64,000 nt of DNA from Longimicrobium terrae (GCF_014202995.1 NZ_JACHIA010000004.1:186001-250000); one strand, 5' to 3'; positions 44,701 through 54,094 are shown, counted from the first letter of the stretch. The notes: a model not told the origin generated them from the letters alone. Made by a program: numbers and translations.

Positions 44701-45350
44701 GCCAGGTGAACGAGGCGCTGGCGGCGTACGCCCGCGCGGAAGGCGCCGCACGCGAGGCGCTGGAGCGCCTGCTGGCGCCAGCAGGACTGCGGGTCTCGCG
44801 GATCCGGCGTGACGGGGCGGGGTGGCGGCTCCGGGTGGTGCCCGCCGTGGACGCGGATCATGGCGCGCGGGTGGATGGGCGCCAGTCCAGCTCGCACGGC
44901 GGGCCGGTCCATCCCGACCCGCGCGCGGAAGGCGGGTCCGGGGAACGCGTGGGGAGGGGGATGGCCGAGCGGGAGCCCGTGGTGCGCCGCGAGGGAGAAA
45001 CGCTGATGGCGCTCACCGCCCGCGCGGGGGAAGGGATGCGGGTGGCCGCGGGCGGGGCGGGCGGTCTCAGCGTGCCCGCGGCGACGGACGCGGAGCGGGT
45101 GCGCTGGCTCGGCGCCACCCTGGTGGGCGATACGCTCCTGGCGCTCCGCCACCTCGGGCGTCCGGAGAGCGGGCCGGAAGCGCTGGTGGCGCTCAACGGG
45201 CAGCTGGAGCTATTCCGCCGCGAGAGCGCGCGCGGGGGGCACGCCTTTGAGCCGTCCCCGTTCCTCGAGGCCCTCGATCGCTGGGCCGGCCCGGAATTCA
45301 AGCGGGGCGTGGAGTTCCTCACGCTGAGTGCGGAGGACGCCCATGCCTAA
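44697..45350 (+). CDS. Hypothetical protein paired with small GTPase, 217 aa
   Basis: Not recognised. Start ATG 44697 overlaps the seven-codon leader. The N-terminal half has a short helical part and an Arg/Gly/His-rich linker. The C-terminal half from about residue 89 (MAEREPVVRREGETLMAL) is a compact domain (ERVRWLGATLVGDTLLALRHLG, GPEFKRGVEFLTL). An internal start there is possible. It overlaps the GTPase gene by 8 bases. MglA-type GTPases usually sit beside a roadblock partner (MglB), and this gene holds that position, but I see no convincing roadblock signature. Confidence 0.6.
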   Translation: MSQVNEALAAYARAEGAAREALERLLAPAGLRVSRIRRDGAGWRLRVVPAVDADHGARVDGRQSSSHGGPVHPDPRAEGGSGERVGRGMAEREPVVRREGETLMALTARAGEGMRVAAGGAGGLSVPAATDAERVRWLGATLVGDTLLALRHLGRPESGPEALVALNGQLELFRRESARGGHAFEPSPFLEALDRWAGPEFKRGVEFLTLSAEDAHA

Positions 45351-45960
45351 CCTGATCGCCAGCCGGAAGCAGATCGCCGTCCGGATCGTCTACGTGGGAC
45401 CCGGCGTCGGGGGCAAGACGACGAACCTGCGGCACGTCGCCGCGCAGTTCCCGGAGTACCGCATGGCCGAGCTTGCCACCGAGGGCGAGCGGACGCTCGG
45501 CGGTGACTTCCTCCCCGTCGCCCTCGGCGCCGAGCCGATCGACGGGTGGACCCTGAAGGTGAGCCTGTCCAGCGTCCCCGGCCAGATCCAGTACGCGGAG
45601 AGCCGCGCATCGGTGCTGAAGGCCGCCGACGTTGTGGTCTTCGTGGCCGACAGCGATCCCCTGCGCATGGACGCCAACCGCTATGCGCTGGACGACGTCG
45701 CCCGCCTGCTGGAAGGGCAGGGGCGGGATCCCGCGGAGACCCGTGTGGTCTTCCAGTACAACAAGCGCGACCTGGCCGGCGCTGTCCCAGTAGCGGAGCT
45801 GGACGCCGGGCTCAACCCCGCCGGCGCGCCCGCGGTCTCCGCGGTGGCCATCGATGGAATCGGCGTGTTCGAGACGCTCCACGAAGCGCTCGGACTCGCC
45901 ATGGAAGAAGCCCGGCGATACCTCGCCGAGGCCTTGCCGCCCCGCGCGGCGACGGTGTGA
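45343..45960 (+). CDS. MglA-like small Ras-type GTPase
   Basis: It has 205 residues. P-loop GPGVGGKTTN, switch region SSVPGQIQY (the G3 motif with Pro in place of the usual Asp-x-x-Gly Asp, as in MglA relatives), and NKRDL for guanine recognition. MglA-type GTPases set pilus and motility polarity, so a place between the secretin operon and the major pilin fits. ATG 45343 is used; a 15-base-longer start is less likely. It overlaps the preceding gene by 8 bases. Confidence 0.82.
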   Translation: MPNLIASRKQIAVRIVYVGPGVGGKTTNLRHVAAQFPEYRMAELATEGERTLGGDFLPVALGAEPIDGWTLKVSLSSVPGQIQYAESRASVLKAADVVVFVADSDPLRMDANRYALDDVARLLEGQGRDPAETRVVFQYNKRDLAGAVPVAELDAGLNPAGAPAVSAVAIDGIGVFETLHEALGLAMEEARRYLAEALPPRAATV

Positions 45961-46011
45961 CGGCAACTCCGCCGTCCCCGCGAATACCCGTTGGAACCAG
46001 TGAGGCAGACG

Positions 46012-46446
46012 ATGAAGGACACGGAAAAGGAGAAGGGCCGGCGCATGCGGGACCTGCCGCGCGGGCGCGAAGGCTTCACCATGGTCGAGCTGATGATCGT
46101 CGTGGTCGTCATCGCGATCCTGGCGACCGCGATGGGCTTCGCGTCCACGAAGCTGATCGGCAACTCGATCGACGCCAACATGAAGTCCGACGCCAAGTCG
46201 CTGCACACGGCGCTGGTCGAGCATTACGTGGACTACAACCGCTTCCCGTCCTCGATCGCGGCGAGCACCGGAACGGCCAGCGCGACTACCATGCTGTTCG
46301 ACGCCAGCGAGGGCAACGTGCTGGCCGTCGCCGCCGGCGGGACCGCCACGCAGGTGACGATCAACGTCACCAATCCGAAGAAGCCGGGCTACACCTGCAG
46401 CATCACGGCGCGCCCGTCGGGGACGGCGCGGCCGGTTTGCGTGTAG
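46012..46446 (+). CDS. pilA: Type IV major pilin-like prepilin
   Basis: It has 144 residues. The leader MKDTEKEKGRRMRDLPRGREG is followed by FTMVELMIVVVVIAILATAMG, with Glu+5 and a basic leader. Two C-terminal cysteines (GYTCSITARPSGTARPVC) could form the D-region disulfide loop. It follows the GTPase gene by 51 bases, and a strong hairpin lies just after its stop. The small size, C-terminal loop and position support major-pilin status over pseudopilin. Confidence 0.8.
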   Translation: MKDTEKEKGRRMRDLPRGREGFTMVELMIVVVVIAILATAMGFASTKLIGNSIDANMKSDAKSLHTALVEHYVDYNRFPSSIAASTGTASATTMLFDASEGNVLAVAAGGTATQVTINVTNPKKPGYTCSITARPSGTARPVCV

Positions 46447-46471
46447 CAAGTCCATCTCCCGTGGTTGACGA

Positions 46472-46503
46472 CGGCGAGGTGCCCGGACACGGGTACCTCG
46501 CCG
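46472..46503 (+). terminator. Hairpin terminator after the pilin gene
   Basis: A 14-bp stem (CGGCGAGGTGCCCG / CGGGTACCTCGCCG, one G-U pair) with loop GACA, 26 bases after the pilin stop. It is followed by TTCC, a weak T-run. It ends the rightward pilus operon and separates it from the convergent STAND gene. Confidence 0.6.
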
Positions 46504-46680
46504 TTCCAACTGCAGACAGCAATGGATTCCTGCGGTTCGTCCGACATCCGGTCGTGCGAGCCGGATAAGAGAATTGTGCCCCCGTAAACCTGTGGGTGGC
46601 ACTCCGATTCTGTCCGCACGGGATGGGCTATTCCAATCGAAGGCCGCTCATGCCACTTCTGCCGCTTCGCTGGACAGGGA

Positions 46681-49350
46681 CTAGTCCACCTGTGTCCCTG
46701 GTTGCGCGTCCAACCACGTTCTGAAGTGCTTCCAGTCCCGCGAGCCGGGCTCGACCTGCGCCATCGCCTCCGTGCAGCACGATTGGACTTCTGCTGTGTT
46801 GCCCAGCATGGCATGAGTCTCCCCCAGCCGAAACAGCGCCCAAGCCCGATCCCTCGGTGGGGGGGATTCTTGTAGAAGTGCTTTCAGGACACTCTGTGCT
46901 TCGGCCGCCCGGTTCAGGCGGCGCAGAACGTCGGCCCGGTGTGTCCTCGCGTAGCGGGAGGGCGAGCGCGAGAAGAACGCGAGCGAATGATTCAACAGCT
47001 CTTCCCGGTCAGCCGCATCGTGATCCGCCGCGTTGCTCAGGATCTCTCCCCAAGCTTCGATTTCACTGCGATCGTGCAGGTCGCTTGCTGCGGGTAGTGG
47101 CAGCGATCCAAAGATCCTCCAGAAACGCGCCGGATCGGTGTCGCGCCATTTGGCCGCCACGCCTGCGAAGGCCAGAGCTCCCTGTTCGAGTCCTCGCTGG
47201 GAGGCGCTAACGATCTTCTCCTCGAAGAGGTCACCGAACTGGTTGAGGAACTGCCCTGCCTCTACGCTCCGCCAGCGAAGGAGCTCGGCGATAGCGAGAA
47301 TGACAGAGTCACTCACGTTCCCAGGGTGCTCACGCGCGTCATCTAAGAGGCGGTGAAGCATCTCTCTGGGCCGCTCACCCGGATCGATCTCGTCATGCGG
47401 CTTCAGTTCCGCCAGCGTCCGAGCCAGCAGAAGGCGCACAGTCGCTGGCGTGGCTTCTTCGCCCAACTCCCCCACGATGGCCTCGAGTTCGTGGATTGCT
47501 TCAATCGGTCTTCGCAGCCGTTTGAGTGCCTTTGCACGGTGGTGGCGCACTCGGACTCTCGCGAGTTTGTCAACCTGATCGCTTGCGAGCATCTCGTCGA
47601 AGGGCGCGAGGAGATGGGCGACATCGGGTGTGGCGTCCTTGGTGGTCGAGACCTTCACCGTCGCCTCCGCAAGCTCGACGGCGGTCTGGACGGTGAAGTG
47701 ATCCCCTTCACCCGCCGCGACTCGCTTGGCAAAGGCGAGGGCGTCGGGGAGCCGGCGTGCCATCTCTTCGCCAGGGCCTCGGTGGTGAAGCCAAGCATAA
47801 AGATGCCCGTCGCGGGGGCGGTCGCCGAACACCAGCCGCGCGAACAGCGCTTGGTGGACACGCGCGAGATGATTCGCCGCCAACGATCCGCTCTCGTGTC
47901 TCGCCAGCCGCCGTACGTAGCTGTCCACCTTCGCTTCGAAGTCTCGCTCCGACGCCACCAGCGGGGGGTCTAGCTCCGAGAGGCTCGTCCAGACGATGTC
48001 ATGCAGGCGAATTGTGTCGGGCTGATCCGTGGAAGCGAGTCCCAGCGACGGCAAACGATCAATCGCCTGCAGGCCGGCGACGGCCTGCAGGAGCCCGGAG
48101 TGAAGCCGGGGCGATCGGCACCACTGGAAGAATGCCAGCGGTTCCTGGAGCACTGCACGCCGATCCGCGATGACTCGGTCCGCCAGCCGGATTGAGCGCT
48201 CGTCGTCGGCGAGATTGCCGATCCGGTGCGCTTCCTCCGCAACGTCATACCACGAGCGTCCCGGCCGGTATAGGGCGTTGAGTAGCCGGAGCGCCATGGG
48301 ATGGCCACCCACCGCCTGCTGAATCGTATGGAAAGCGTCGTCAGGGCAGGGAGCTGCCCCGCGCTCCAGTACGCGCCTCGCCTCCGTGGTGTCCATGAAC
48401 GGAACGTGGACGGAATACGGGGCGTCGCTCCCTCGCTGAGACGTCACGATCACCCGCGCTTCGTCGCCGCACTTGTCGCGGACCTGTTCTAGCAAGAGGT
48501 CCAACGGAAGATCCAGCTGGGGATCGTCGAGGATCACGAGACAGGACCGCGAGCGAATCATCCCGAGCAGGTTATGACGAATTCCCCTGCCGGTGACATC
48601 GACGGCTTGGAGATCGGCGGCGCTCTGAAGCGGGGTGTTTCGCGCCCATACTTTTGAATCGAACGCTCTCCACGGGTCGTTCGCCACCGCGATCGCGAGC
48701 TGGCTTTTTCCGATCCCGCTCATCCCCCAGAGGAGGCCGACCCGGTGGATATCAAGACGAGTGATGAAGTCACGGACGACGTCCTCACGAGCCACAAAGC
48801 CCTCAGCGAGGGGAGGTAGCCGGTGTGACGCCGGGCGGAGATCGCGCAGGTACCTGAGAGGTTCCAGGAAATCAACGATGCTCTCGAAAGCCGCTTCCTG
48901 CTCCATCACGGTGTTCAGGATGAACTCCGCGACCCGTGCGGCGTCGAACACGTGCAGGGTGATGCCCTGTGCGGCGGACTCAATCTCCCACGCTACCAAT
49001 TCGAGCTGACGCGCTGCAGTGGCGGTTCGCGAGCTCATCAGGTAGACGCGAGTCACCGAGGGAACCTGTTTCCTGATCTGGGCGAGATCGGCCTTCGGCT
49101 TGTTGAGGCTGTCGAAATAACCGGCCTCCGTACCGAACTGAGCTCCTACGACGCCATCATCGGAGTACGCGTCGATCGTGTGCCCCTGCGGGTTGCCCTT
49201 CAGCCCAACGCCACGATGCCGGAGCGTCACGCCTGCGGCCATGCTCGCGACTCGCACGCCGAAGTCCTCCAGTTCGGCGCCCGAGAGCGCCGCCATCGCG
49301 TGGATGAGTTGCCAGACTTCGCTACGGTCTGTCTGCGCGGGGTTTGTCAT
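46681..49350 (-). CDS. NLR-like STAND NTPase with N-terminal nuclease-like domain and TPR-type C-terminus
   Basis: It has 889 residues. The N-terminal domain (about 1-150; GHTIDAYSDDGVVGAQFGTE, VYLMSSRTA, ITLHVFDAARVAEFIL) has the alternation of a restriction-endonuclease-like fold; the catalytic residues are not certain. The NB-ARC-type ATPase (about 185-420) has Walker A WGMSGIGKSQLA and Walker B CLVILDDPQ, then GGHPMALRLL. The C-terminal 400 residues are helical repeats. This layout matches antiphage STAND/Avs-like proteins, in which repeats recognise a viral protein and the nuclease is released (family knowledge; function here inferred). It is a single gene, convergent with the pilin operon, with more AT-rich codon use than its neighbours, consistent with transfer. 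Confidence 0.78.
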   Translation of the reverse strand: MTNPAQTDRSEVWQLIHAMAALSGAELEDFGVRVASMAAGVTLRHRGVGLKGNPQGHTIDAYSDDGVVGAQFGTEAGYFDSLNKPKADLAQIRKQVPSVTRVYLMSSRTATAARQLELVAWEIESAAQGITLHVFDAARVAEFILNTVMEQEAAFESIVDFLEPLRYLRDLRPASHRLPPLAEGFVAREDVVRDFITRLDIHRVGLLWGMSGIGKSQLAIAVANDPWRAFDSKVWARNTPLQSAADLQAVDVTGRGIRHNLLGMIRSRSCLVILDDPQLDLPLDLLLEQVRDKCGDEARVIVTSQRGSDAPYSVHVPFMDTTEARRVLERGAAPCPDDAFHTIQQAVGGHPMALRLLNALYRPGRSWYDVAEEAHRIGNLADDERSIRLADRVIADRRAVLQEPLAFFQWCRSPRLHSGLLQAVAGLQAIDRLPSLGLASTDQPDTIRLHDIVWTSLSELDPPLVASERDFEAKVDSYVRRLARHESGSLAANHLARVHQALFARLVFGDRPRDGHLYAWLHHRGPGEEMARRLPDALAFAKRVAAGEGDHFTVQTAVELAEATVKVSTTKDATPDVAHLLAPFDEMLASDQVDKLARVRVRHHRAKALKRLRRPIEAIHELEAIVGELGEEATPATVRLLLARTLAELKPHDEIDPGERPREMLHRLLDDAREHPGNVSDSVILAIAELLRWRSVEAGQFLNQFGDLFEEKIVSASQRGLEQGALAFAGVAAKWRDTDPARFWRIFGSLPLPAASDLHDRSEIEAWGEILSNAADHDAADREELLNHSLAFFSRSPSRYARTHRADVLRRLNRAAEAQSVLKALLQESPPPRDRAWALFRLGETHAMLGNTAEVQSCCTEAMAQVEPGSRDWKHFRTWLDAQPGTQVD

Positions 49351-50235
49351 CTGTCTCGTCTTGGGGACGCTGACGTTCAGCTAGATTTCACAGCTCACAG
49401 TCGAGGCACGGAACGGGCCGGGATCGCGTTTCTTGTCTCGCGTGTTCGCCGAGTACCCCGACGTTGTCATTGCTCCGCATAGGTGGTCGTGCCTAGAGGA
49501 ACGAACACCCCGAATAGTCCGGGGCGTCTGGTTCACGGAGCACACGTAAGATCGCCGCAGTTAGATAGGGCAGTTCGAAGACGTCATTGCCAATCCGCTC
49601 TAATCGTCCCGTGTCGTACTTTTCCGAACCGGGCTGCGGCTTGCCGCGGCCGCTTGCAGTATGCTCCTAAAGGATTCGGATCAGAGCCACGGCTCGGGCG
49701 GGGCTCTTCCCTTAAGCACGCGCCGCTCGACACTCACGATGGTGCTGCAGACGCAACCATCGGCAGCTTTCCATCCGACAACCAAAGCGCCGAAAGGAAC
49801 CCGGATGCATCCACGATGTGTCCGGTGACGGGCAATCACCGGGGGCAGCATCGCGACTGTATCCGGGACGAGCCAGTACAGGACGGCCGGCACGGAAATG
49901 CGGTCGGCTCGTGGTTGGGGGGCCGGCGGGCTGATTGGGGCGAAGTATCTGCCCCGAGTGCCGCAGCTGTGCGTCCTCTAAGTACCCCGCGAGTTCGGGG
50001 GGTGTCCTGGGTTGAGTCGGACAACGCCACCCTTGGATTCTAGTGTAACTATTCTAAATTTTCGCTAGTGGCGCATAATGGGTGTATTGGTGGGCCCGAA
50101 TCCCACCGTGGAGCCACGTCGGCTCACCCCGGAAGAGCAGGCCGAACTCACCGGCATCGTCCGCTTGACCCGTGCACCTGCGGGCTCATATCAGATCGTC
50201 CCTATTGCGCGGGTGCGTCACGCCTTTCACTATTC
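49351..50235. other. Intergenic region, about 885 bp, with possible promoter and decayed coding islands
   Basis: No secure gene. A minus-strand frame (49681-49893) and a plus-strand frame starting at 50078 (RLTPEEQAELTGIVRLTRAP) have protein-like pieces but no family. A candidate plus-strand promoter is TTGGAT (50033-50038), 16 bases, then TAAATT (50055-50060). Base composition is lower in GC than the pilus genes. Confidence 0.35.
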
Positions 50236-50331
50236 GCAGGTCCGCAGGTCCGCAGGTCCGCAGGTCCGCAGGTCCGCAGGTCCGCAGGTCCGCAGGTCCG
50301 CAGGTCCGCAGGTCCGCAGGTCCGCAGGTCC
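50236..50331. repeat. Twelve perfect tandem copies of GCAGGTCC (8-bp unit)
   Basis: 96 bases of uninterrupted 8-bp repeats, 33 bases before the hydrolase ATG at 50365. Because 8 is not a multiple of 3, each gain or loss changes the reading frame across the array. A plus-strand frame from 50078 enters the repeats and currently stops at 50350. Loss of one unit would put it in frame with the hydrolase gene. Such arrays are typical phase-variation or promoter-spacing switches. Confidence 0.85.
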
Positions 50332-50364
50332 GCCTCCCATCCCTACCTAGACCTTCTTGCATCG

Positions 50365-51303
50365 ATGAACGCACCGCGGCTGTTCGCCATCATGGCGTTG
50401 ACCTTCTCCACGACCGCCGGTGCTCAATCACCCGCCATCGTTTTCGTCCACGGTCGCGGCCAGGAGGGGAGGAGCCGGGCGGAAGTGCGCAACGAGTTTG
50501 TGGGCGCGTTCGAGCAGAGCCAGCGGCTGTGGTTGGGCAGAGCAATCGTTCCTGCGTCCGATATCGGCTTCGTGTGGTACGCCGACGCGATCGTTCCGGG
50601 GAGTGCCGCGGCGCTGAGCGCCACATGTGCGCCGCTCAGCGCCGCCCCGGCGTCGGGGGACACGATCGACCTCCGGTCGGAACTCATGACCCTAGCCCAG
50701 TCGCTGAATCTCGACGGTCCAGCGCTCAGGCTGATCACCGAAGACACCTACAAGTATCTTTCGTCCGCTCAGACCCGCTGTGAGGCCGACACTCGGTTGG
50801 GAGTCGAGCTACGCGCGCGCGGCTTTACGGCTCGCCCCCTCATCTTGGTCGCGCACAGCATGGGAGGGATCGTCTCTTTTTCGTCGTTGAGACAGAACGC
50901 TCAGACACTCGACGACTCGCGACTTTATCGAATCGAGCGCTACGTCACGCTGGGTACGCAGGTCGGAACCCCACTCATCTTGAAGGGGATCGTGGGGACC
51001 TACCTCCAGCCGCCCGTCCCGATGCCGCGCACGATTCGAAGTTGGGCAAACTTCAAGAATCGTAACGACCGGCTCGCTTTCGACGTTCGCAACTCGGTTA
51101 GCGTGAGCGACTCGAGGCGACGGCCGCGCGAGATCTCGATCAACGTTCCGGGAGACCGGCACGCGATCGGCACATATCTGTCCAACCGGCAGGTGCTGCG
51201 TGCGATCCTCTACCCTTGGTGCCGCGCCCAGTCGGGTGCCCGGAAGCCAGCCGAGTGTCAGCGGGTGGAAGCGGCGGGTGACCCGATTGCGACGACGCCA
51301 TGA
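50365..51303 (+). CDS. Secreted alpha/beta hydrolase (lipase/esterase-like)
   Basis: It has 312 residues. A signal peptide (LFAIMALTFSTTAGAQS) precedes an alpha/beta-hydrolase core: oxyanion loop FVHGRGQEG, nucleophile elbow VAHSMGGIV with the catalytic Ser, and a late His in GDRHAIGTYLS. The acid residue is not assigned. The start at ATG 50365 lacks a Shine-Dalgarno and sits 33 bases after the 8-bp repeat array, which may alter its expression or N-terminus. Its stop overlaps the next gene (ATGA), so the two secreted enzymes are co-translated. Substrate unknown. Confidence 0.75.
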   Translation: MNAPRLFAIMALTFSTTAGAQSPAIVFVHGRGQEGRSRAEVRNEFVGAFEQSQRLWLGRAIVPASDIGFVWYADAIVPGSAAALSATCAPLSAAPASGDTIDLRSELMTLAQSLNLDGPALRLITEDTYKYLSSAQTRCEADTRLGVELRARGFTARPLILVAHSMGGIVSFSSLRQNAQTLDDSRLYRIERYVTLGTQVGTPLILKGIVGTYLQPPVPMPRTIRSWANFKNRNDRLAFDVRNSVSVSDSRRRPREISINVPGDRHAIGTYLSNRQVLRAILYPWCRAQSGARKPAECQRVEAAGDPIATTP

Positions 51304-52610
51304 AGCTGTACGCCATCGCGGCGTGTTGGCTGATCGCAACTGCGGCGCTGCCCGCGACAGCCCAGCAGGCCGCGCCCGACCAGCCATTCGCCTCGCGCGA
51401 GCAGTTTCTCACAGCACCACTCGCCGAGGTGCGGCGTCGCGTAGGAGCAATCTCGCCGACCGATTCGTCCATTGTCGATCGGTTTACCAGGCGCGCCATA
51501 CCACGGCTTAGCGAGTTCTTTCGCCAAACGCCGGACGTGTTCTGGGCCGCTGAGGGCCAAGGGACGTTTGCGAGGTCCGACGCGATCGGTGTCGATCGGA
51601 GCCAGATACTTGCGCTTCGGCTCCAGATGGGGCTCGAGGCGTTTCCGGACCTGATCGAGTTCGTCCTCGCGCACGAGTTCGCCCACGTCGCGCAGTTCGG
51701 TCTGCCGGATCCGGCGACGCGCGCGGGTCCGTCGAACTTTCGCGCCCGGGAGTGCGAGGCGGACATTTGGGCGGGGATTCGCGCAGAACGCTTTCTGGTC
51801 GACTCGCTGCTGTCGCGCTCCCCCCCGAGCAGCCCGATCCGCCCGAGCTGGATTCCTAGTACCGTCGCGGGCGTATTCAGTCGGATGCTGACTGCGGTGT
51901 CGGTCGCCTACCAGATAGGGCATCCTGCTTGGTACGGGCCACCGGAGAGCCATCCCACCAGGATGGAACGGCGGGCCTGCGCGATGCAGGGATTGCAGAT
52001 CGGGCTGCAGCTACGCTCGCTGCGCAGCTATCACGCCGAAGTCGATTCCGCGACGAAAGCGTACTATGCGTCGCAGGTGAAGGATACTGCGCTGTTTCGC
52101 GGGGAGGCCGGAACGTGGGCTACGACGTGGCAGCATGCGACCCGGCTCGTCGCCGCACGATCGATCCGGGTCACGGCGGACACGGTACCACCGCTCGTCC
52201 ACTCCTTTGTGGCGCTCCTGAAGGCCGCGTCGGTGAGCGGCGATTCGCTTCGTCGAATCGCGATGCCTGCGGGGATGCTAGGACCGGACAATTGCGCCTT
52301 CACCTCGTCCGACAGTGCCTCAACGTTCACGTGTGTCTACCGTGAGGCCGCGTGGTCCATGCAGATGTTCACTGACTTTTTTGGCAGCATGCACCTGCTC
52401 GTCGCCGTCACCGCAAGACATGCGGGGTGGGAGAGCGTCAAGTGGACTACGCGACCCTCTTGGTTCGACGAATGGGCGCCCAAAGGACTTGGACGGGCGG
52501 GAACCCGCACTGGCGGCCTCGTGACCATTCGCGGCAACAACGGCTTCACGGGTAACCGGTTCGTAGAAGTCGTCGTCACATCGCCTATCCGTTCCGCCAG
52601 GACTCCATAG
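51300..52610 (+). CDS. Secreted HExxH zinc metallopeptidase-like protein
   Basis: It has 436 residues. The signal peptide (LYAIAACWLIATAALPATAQ) is followed by a domain with VLAHEFAHVAQFG, giving the two zinc His and catalytic Glu. The sequence RARECEADIWAG about 30 residues later supplies a third ligand (Glu/Asp), as in gluzincin-like enzymes. The C-terminal 200 residues are not recognised and contain two cysteines. ATG 51300 overlaps the hydrolase stop. The pair is likely exported and may act on an envelope or external substrate, or form a toxin-like secretion pair (inference). Confidence 0.72.
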   Translation: MKLYAIAACWLIATAALPATAQQAAPDQPFASREQFLTAPLAEVRRRVGAISPTDSSIVDRFTRRAIPRLSEFFRQTPDVFWAAEGQGTFARSDAIGVDRSQILALRLQMGLEAFPDLIEFVLAHEFAHVAQFGLPDPATRAGPSNFRARECEADIWAGIRAERFLVDSLLSRSPPSSPIRPSWIPSTVAGVFSRMLTAVSVAYQIGHPAWYGPPESHPTRMERRACAMQGLQIGLQLRSLRSYHAEVDSATKAYYASQVKDTALFRGEAGTWATTWQHATRLVAARSIRVTADTVPPLVHSFVALLKAASVSGDSLRRIAMPAGMLGPDNCAFTSSDSASTFTCVYREAAWSMQMFTDFFGSMHLLVAVTARHAGWESVKWTTRPSWFDEWAPKGLGRAGTRTGGLVTIRGNNGFTGNRFVEVVVTSPIRSARTP

Positions 52611-53430
52611 TCGGTGCCGGCGTTGGCGGAGCTCGTTCGGGGGTGCAATGGCTGTCGAGCCCCGTGTTAACGGCCGTGCGGTACCCTAGTAGGGGCGGCG
52701 GGGCCGTTCGTTCAGTCGCGCGGTTCAGTCGATGTCGAAGCTTCGGCAGCGGCAGAGTGCAGGTGTTGGGGGGACCGGGTACGGGGTGGCCGCTTATGTT
52801 GGCCTTCGGAAAGCTGTTCTCTGCGGGACGCAGCCCGCCGGCAACGTCCCTGGATGCGCCGTTTGGCGTCTGAGTAGATCCACTTGAACGGCCGGCAGCT
52901 TTCGTTGTGTCCGCTGATGTACGCCATCAGCTTGCGGCGAGGTCGTCCGCGGAGGTCGAGATCCCGCGTGCGATGCCGCTGCGATCCGGGTCTTGATCCC
53001 GTCGAGAGCGCTCACTCGCATCCGACAATTTGCACTGCTGTTGAACGGTGTTTGCAATGAACCGCATCCACGACAAAACTCGATGTCGCACACCCACCTT
53101 CAGTGGTCTGCCGTGCAGAGAAAGTGCTGAAGAAATGCGGAGTTTGCCGCAATGCAAACTGACTGCGACATCGGCTTCTTCTGGCGCACCCGTGACATCC
53201 AGTTTGATCGCGGCAGGCTGCTCCCCGAATCCGAATGCAAACGGCTGAACAGCAGAGGGCGCCAGGGTTGCCCCTGGCGCCCTCGCCTCAAGCTAGACTA
53301 TCACAGCCACTTACACCCTACGACGGAACTGAATGTCGCGGTTGCGCGACTGCGACAAACTGGATGTCGTGCGCGACAAAATGAAACTCTCGACTGGGAC
53401 AAAACTCACGTCGCGCTACAGCCAGGATTA
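52611..53430. other. 820-bp region of decayed sequence with repeated GACAAAACTC motifs
   Basis: No secure gene on either strand. Three related motifs (near 53071, 53352 and 53397: GACAAA(A)CT followed by 2-3 bases and GTCG) resemble the multiple terminal repeats of some insertion sequences. The region may be an IS remnant, but no transposase is recognisable. Confidence 0.35.
53255..53284. terminator. Perfect 13-bp hairpin GAGGGCGCCAGGG-TTGC-CCCTGGCGCCCTC
   Basis: The strongest hairpin seen in the window. It lies between the metallopeptidase gene and the pilC fragment. There is no T-run on either side, so it could be a factor-dependent or bidirectional terminator or an element-borne palindrome. 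Confidence 0.5.
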
Positions 53431-54094
53431 CTGTGTGACGGCTTGCATCGACGACGTCATCAGCGCGTACACGCCCCGACGAGTAGCGCGACTGGGATCA
53501 TACTCATGATGATCGCAATCGGCTCCAGCCCGCTTGTGAGCTTCTCAACCGAATGATCGGTTTCTCATCGTAGAACTACGTCAACTCCTGCATCATTCGG
53601 CTAACCGGCCCCTCTTCTCCGACCCGCGTCATCTTTGTCGCAATGGGCGGAAGGCCCACCCGGCGCATCTCCTCCCACAGTGGACACCCCTGTGCGTGCG
53701 CGCGTGCGACCTCCGTCATACGGTCCTGGATAACGATGTTTCTTAGAGTCTGGGCAGAAAGCTCGACGGAATCAGATACCGGCGTCCCGCTTCCGTAAAG
53801 AATCGCGAAGAAGCGCGCCCACGATGCGATCGCCTCCTGGCCACGAAGAAGTTTACGAGCACGGGTACGCGAAGCACCGCCCGGTTCACACGCCGCCGGG
53901 AACCCACCTCCGGCGCGATACGCATTGACTCCGACCCACAGGGCAACCGCACCTGCAACGAGCAGCGCCGGCCCCGGCGAGCCGCAGCACGTGACTCGCC
54001 CCCAGCATGACGCGCGTGATCACCGGGGCTTCGGCGCTCGCGTCGGCGACGGCCTTGGTAAAGCGCGGCACGACGACGTACAGGATGACGATTC
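53431..54094 (-). pseudogene. Decayed copy of the pilC 3' half (direct repeat of 57180-57843)
   Basis: Over about 660 bases the plus strand parallels the intact pilC region: matching start VTACIDDVISAYTP antisense, then SLLRAGW-type segments. Many exact blocks are shared (CCGGCCCCTCTTCTCCGACC, CCCACCCGGCGCATCTCCTC, GTGCGCGCGTGCGACC). Multiple substitutions and frame-breaking indels are present, and no start exists; the match ends at about codon 180 of PilC. Same orientation as the intact gene, with 3.1 kb of accessory genes between the two copies. It is a non-functional relic. Confidence 0.92.

Noticed and set aside
50236-50331. The tandem array as a CRISPR
   Set aside because: Units are 8 bp, contiguous and identical, with no spacers and no cas genes.
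50186-50350. Proteins with repeated RSAGPQVR units on several frames
   Set aside because: They are translations of the 8-bp tandem array, which is open in all frames; not evidence of a repeat protein.
53152-53556. A 134-aa plus-strand frame next to the pilC relic
   Set aside because: It crosses the strong hairpin and reads antisense into the relic; composition is not protein-like.
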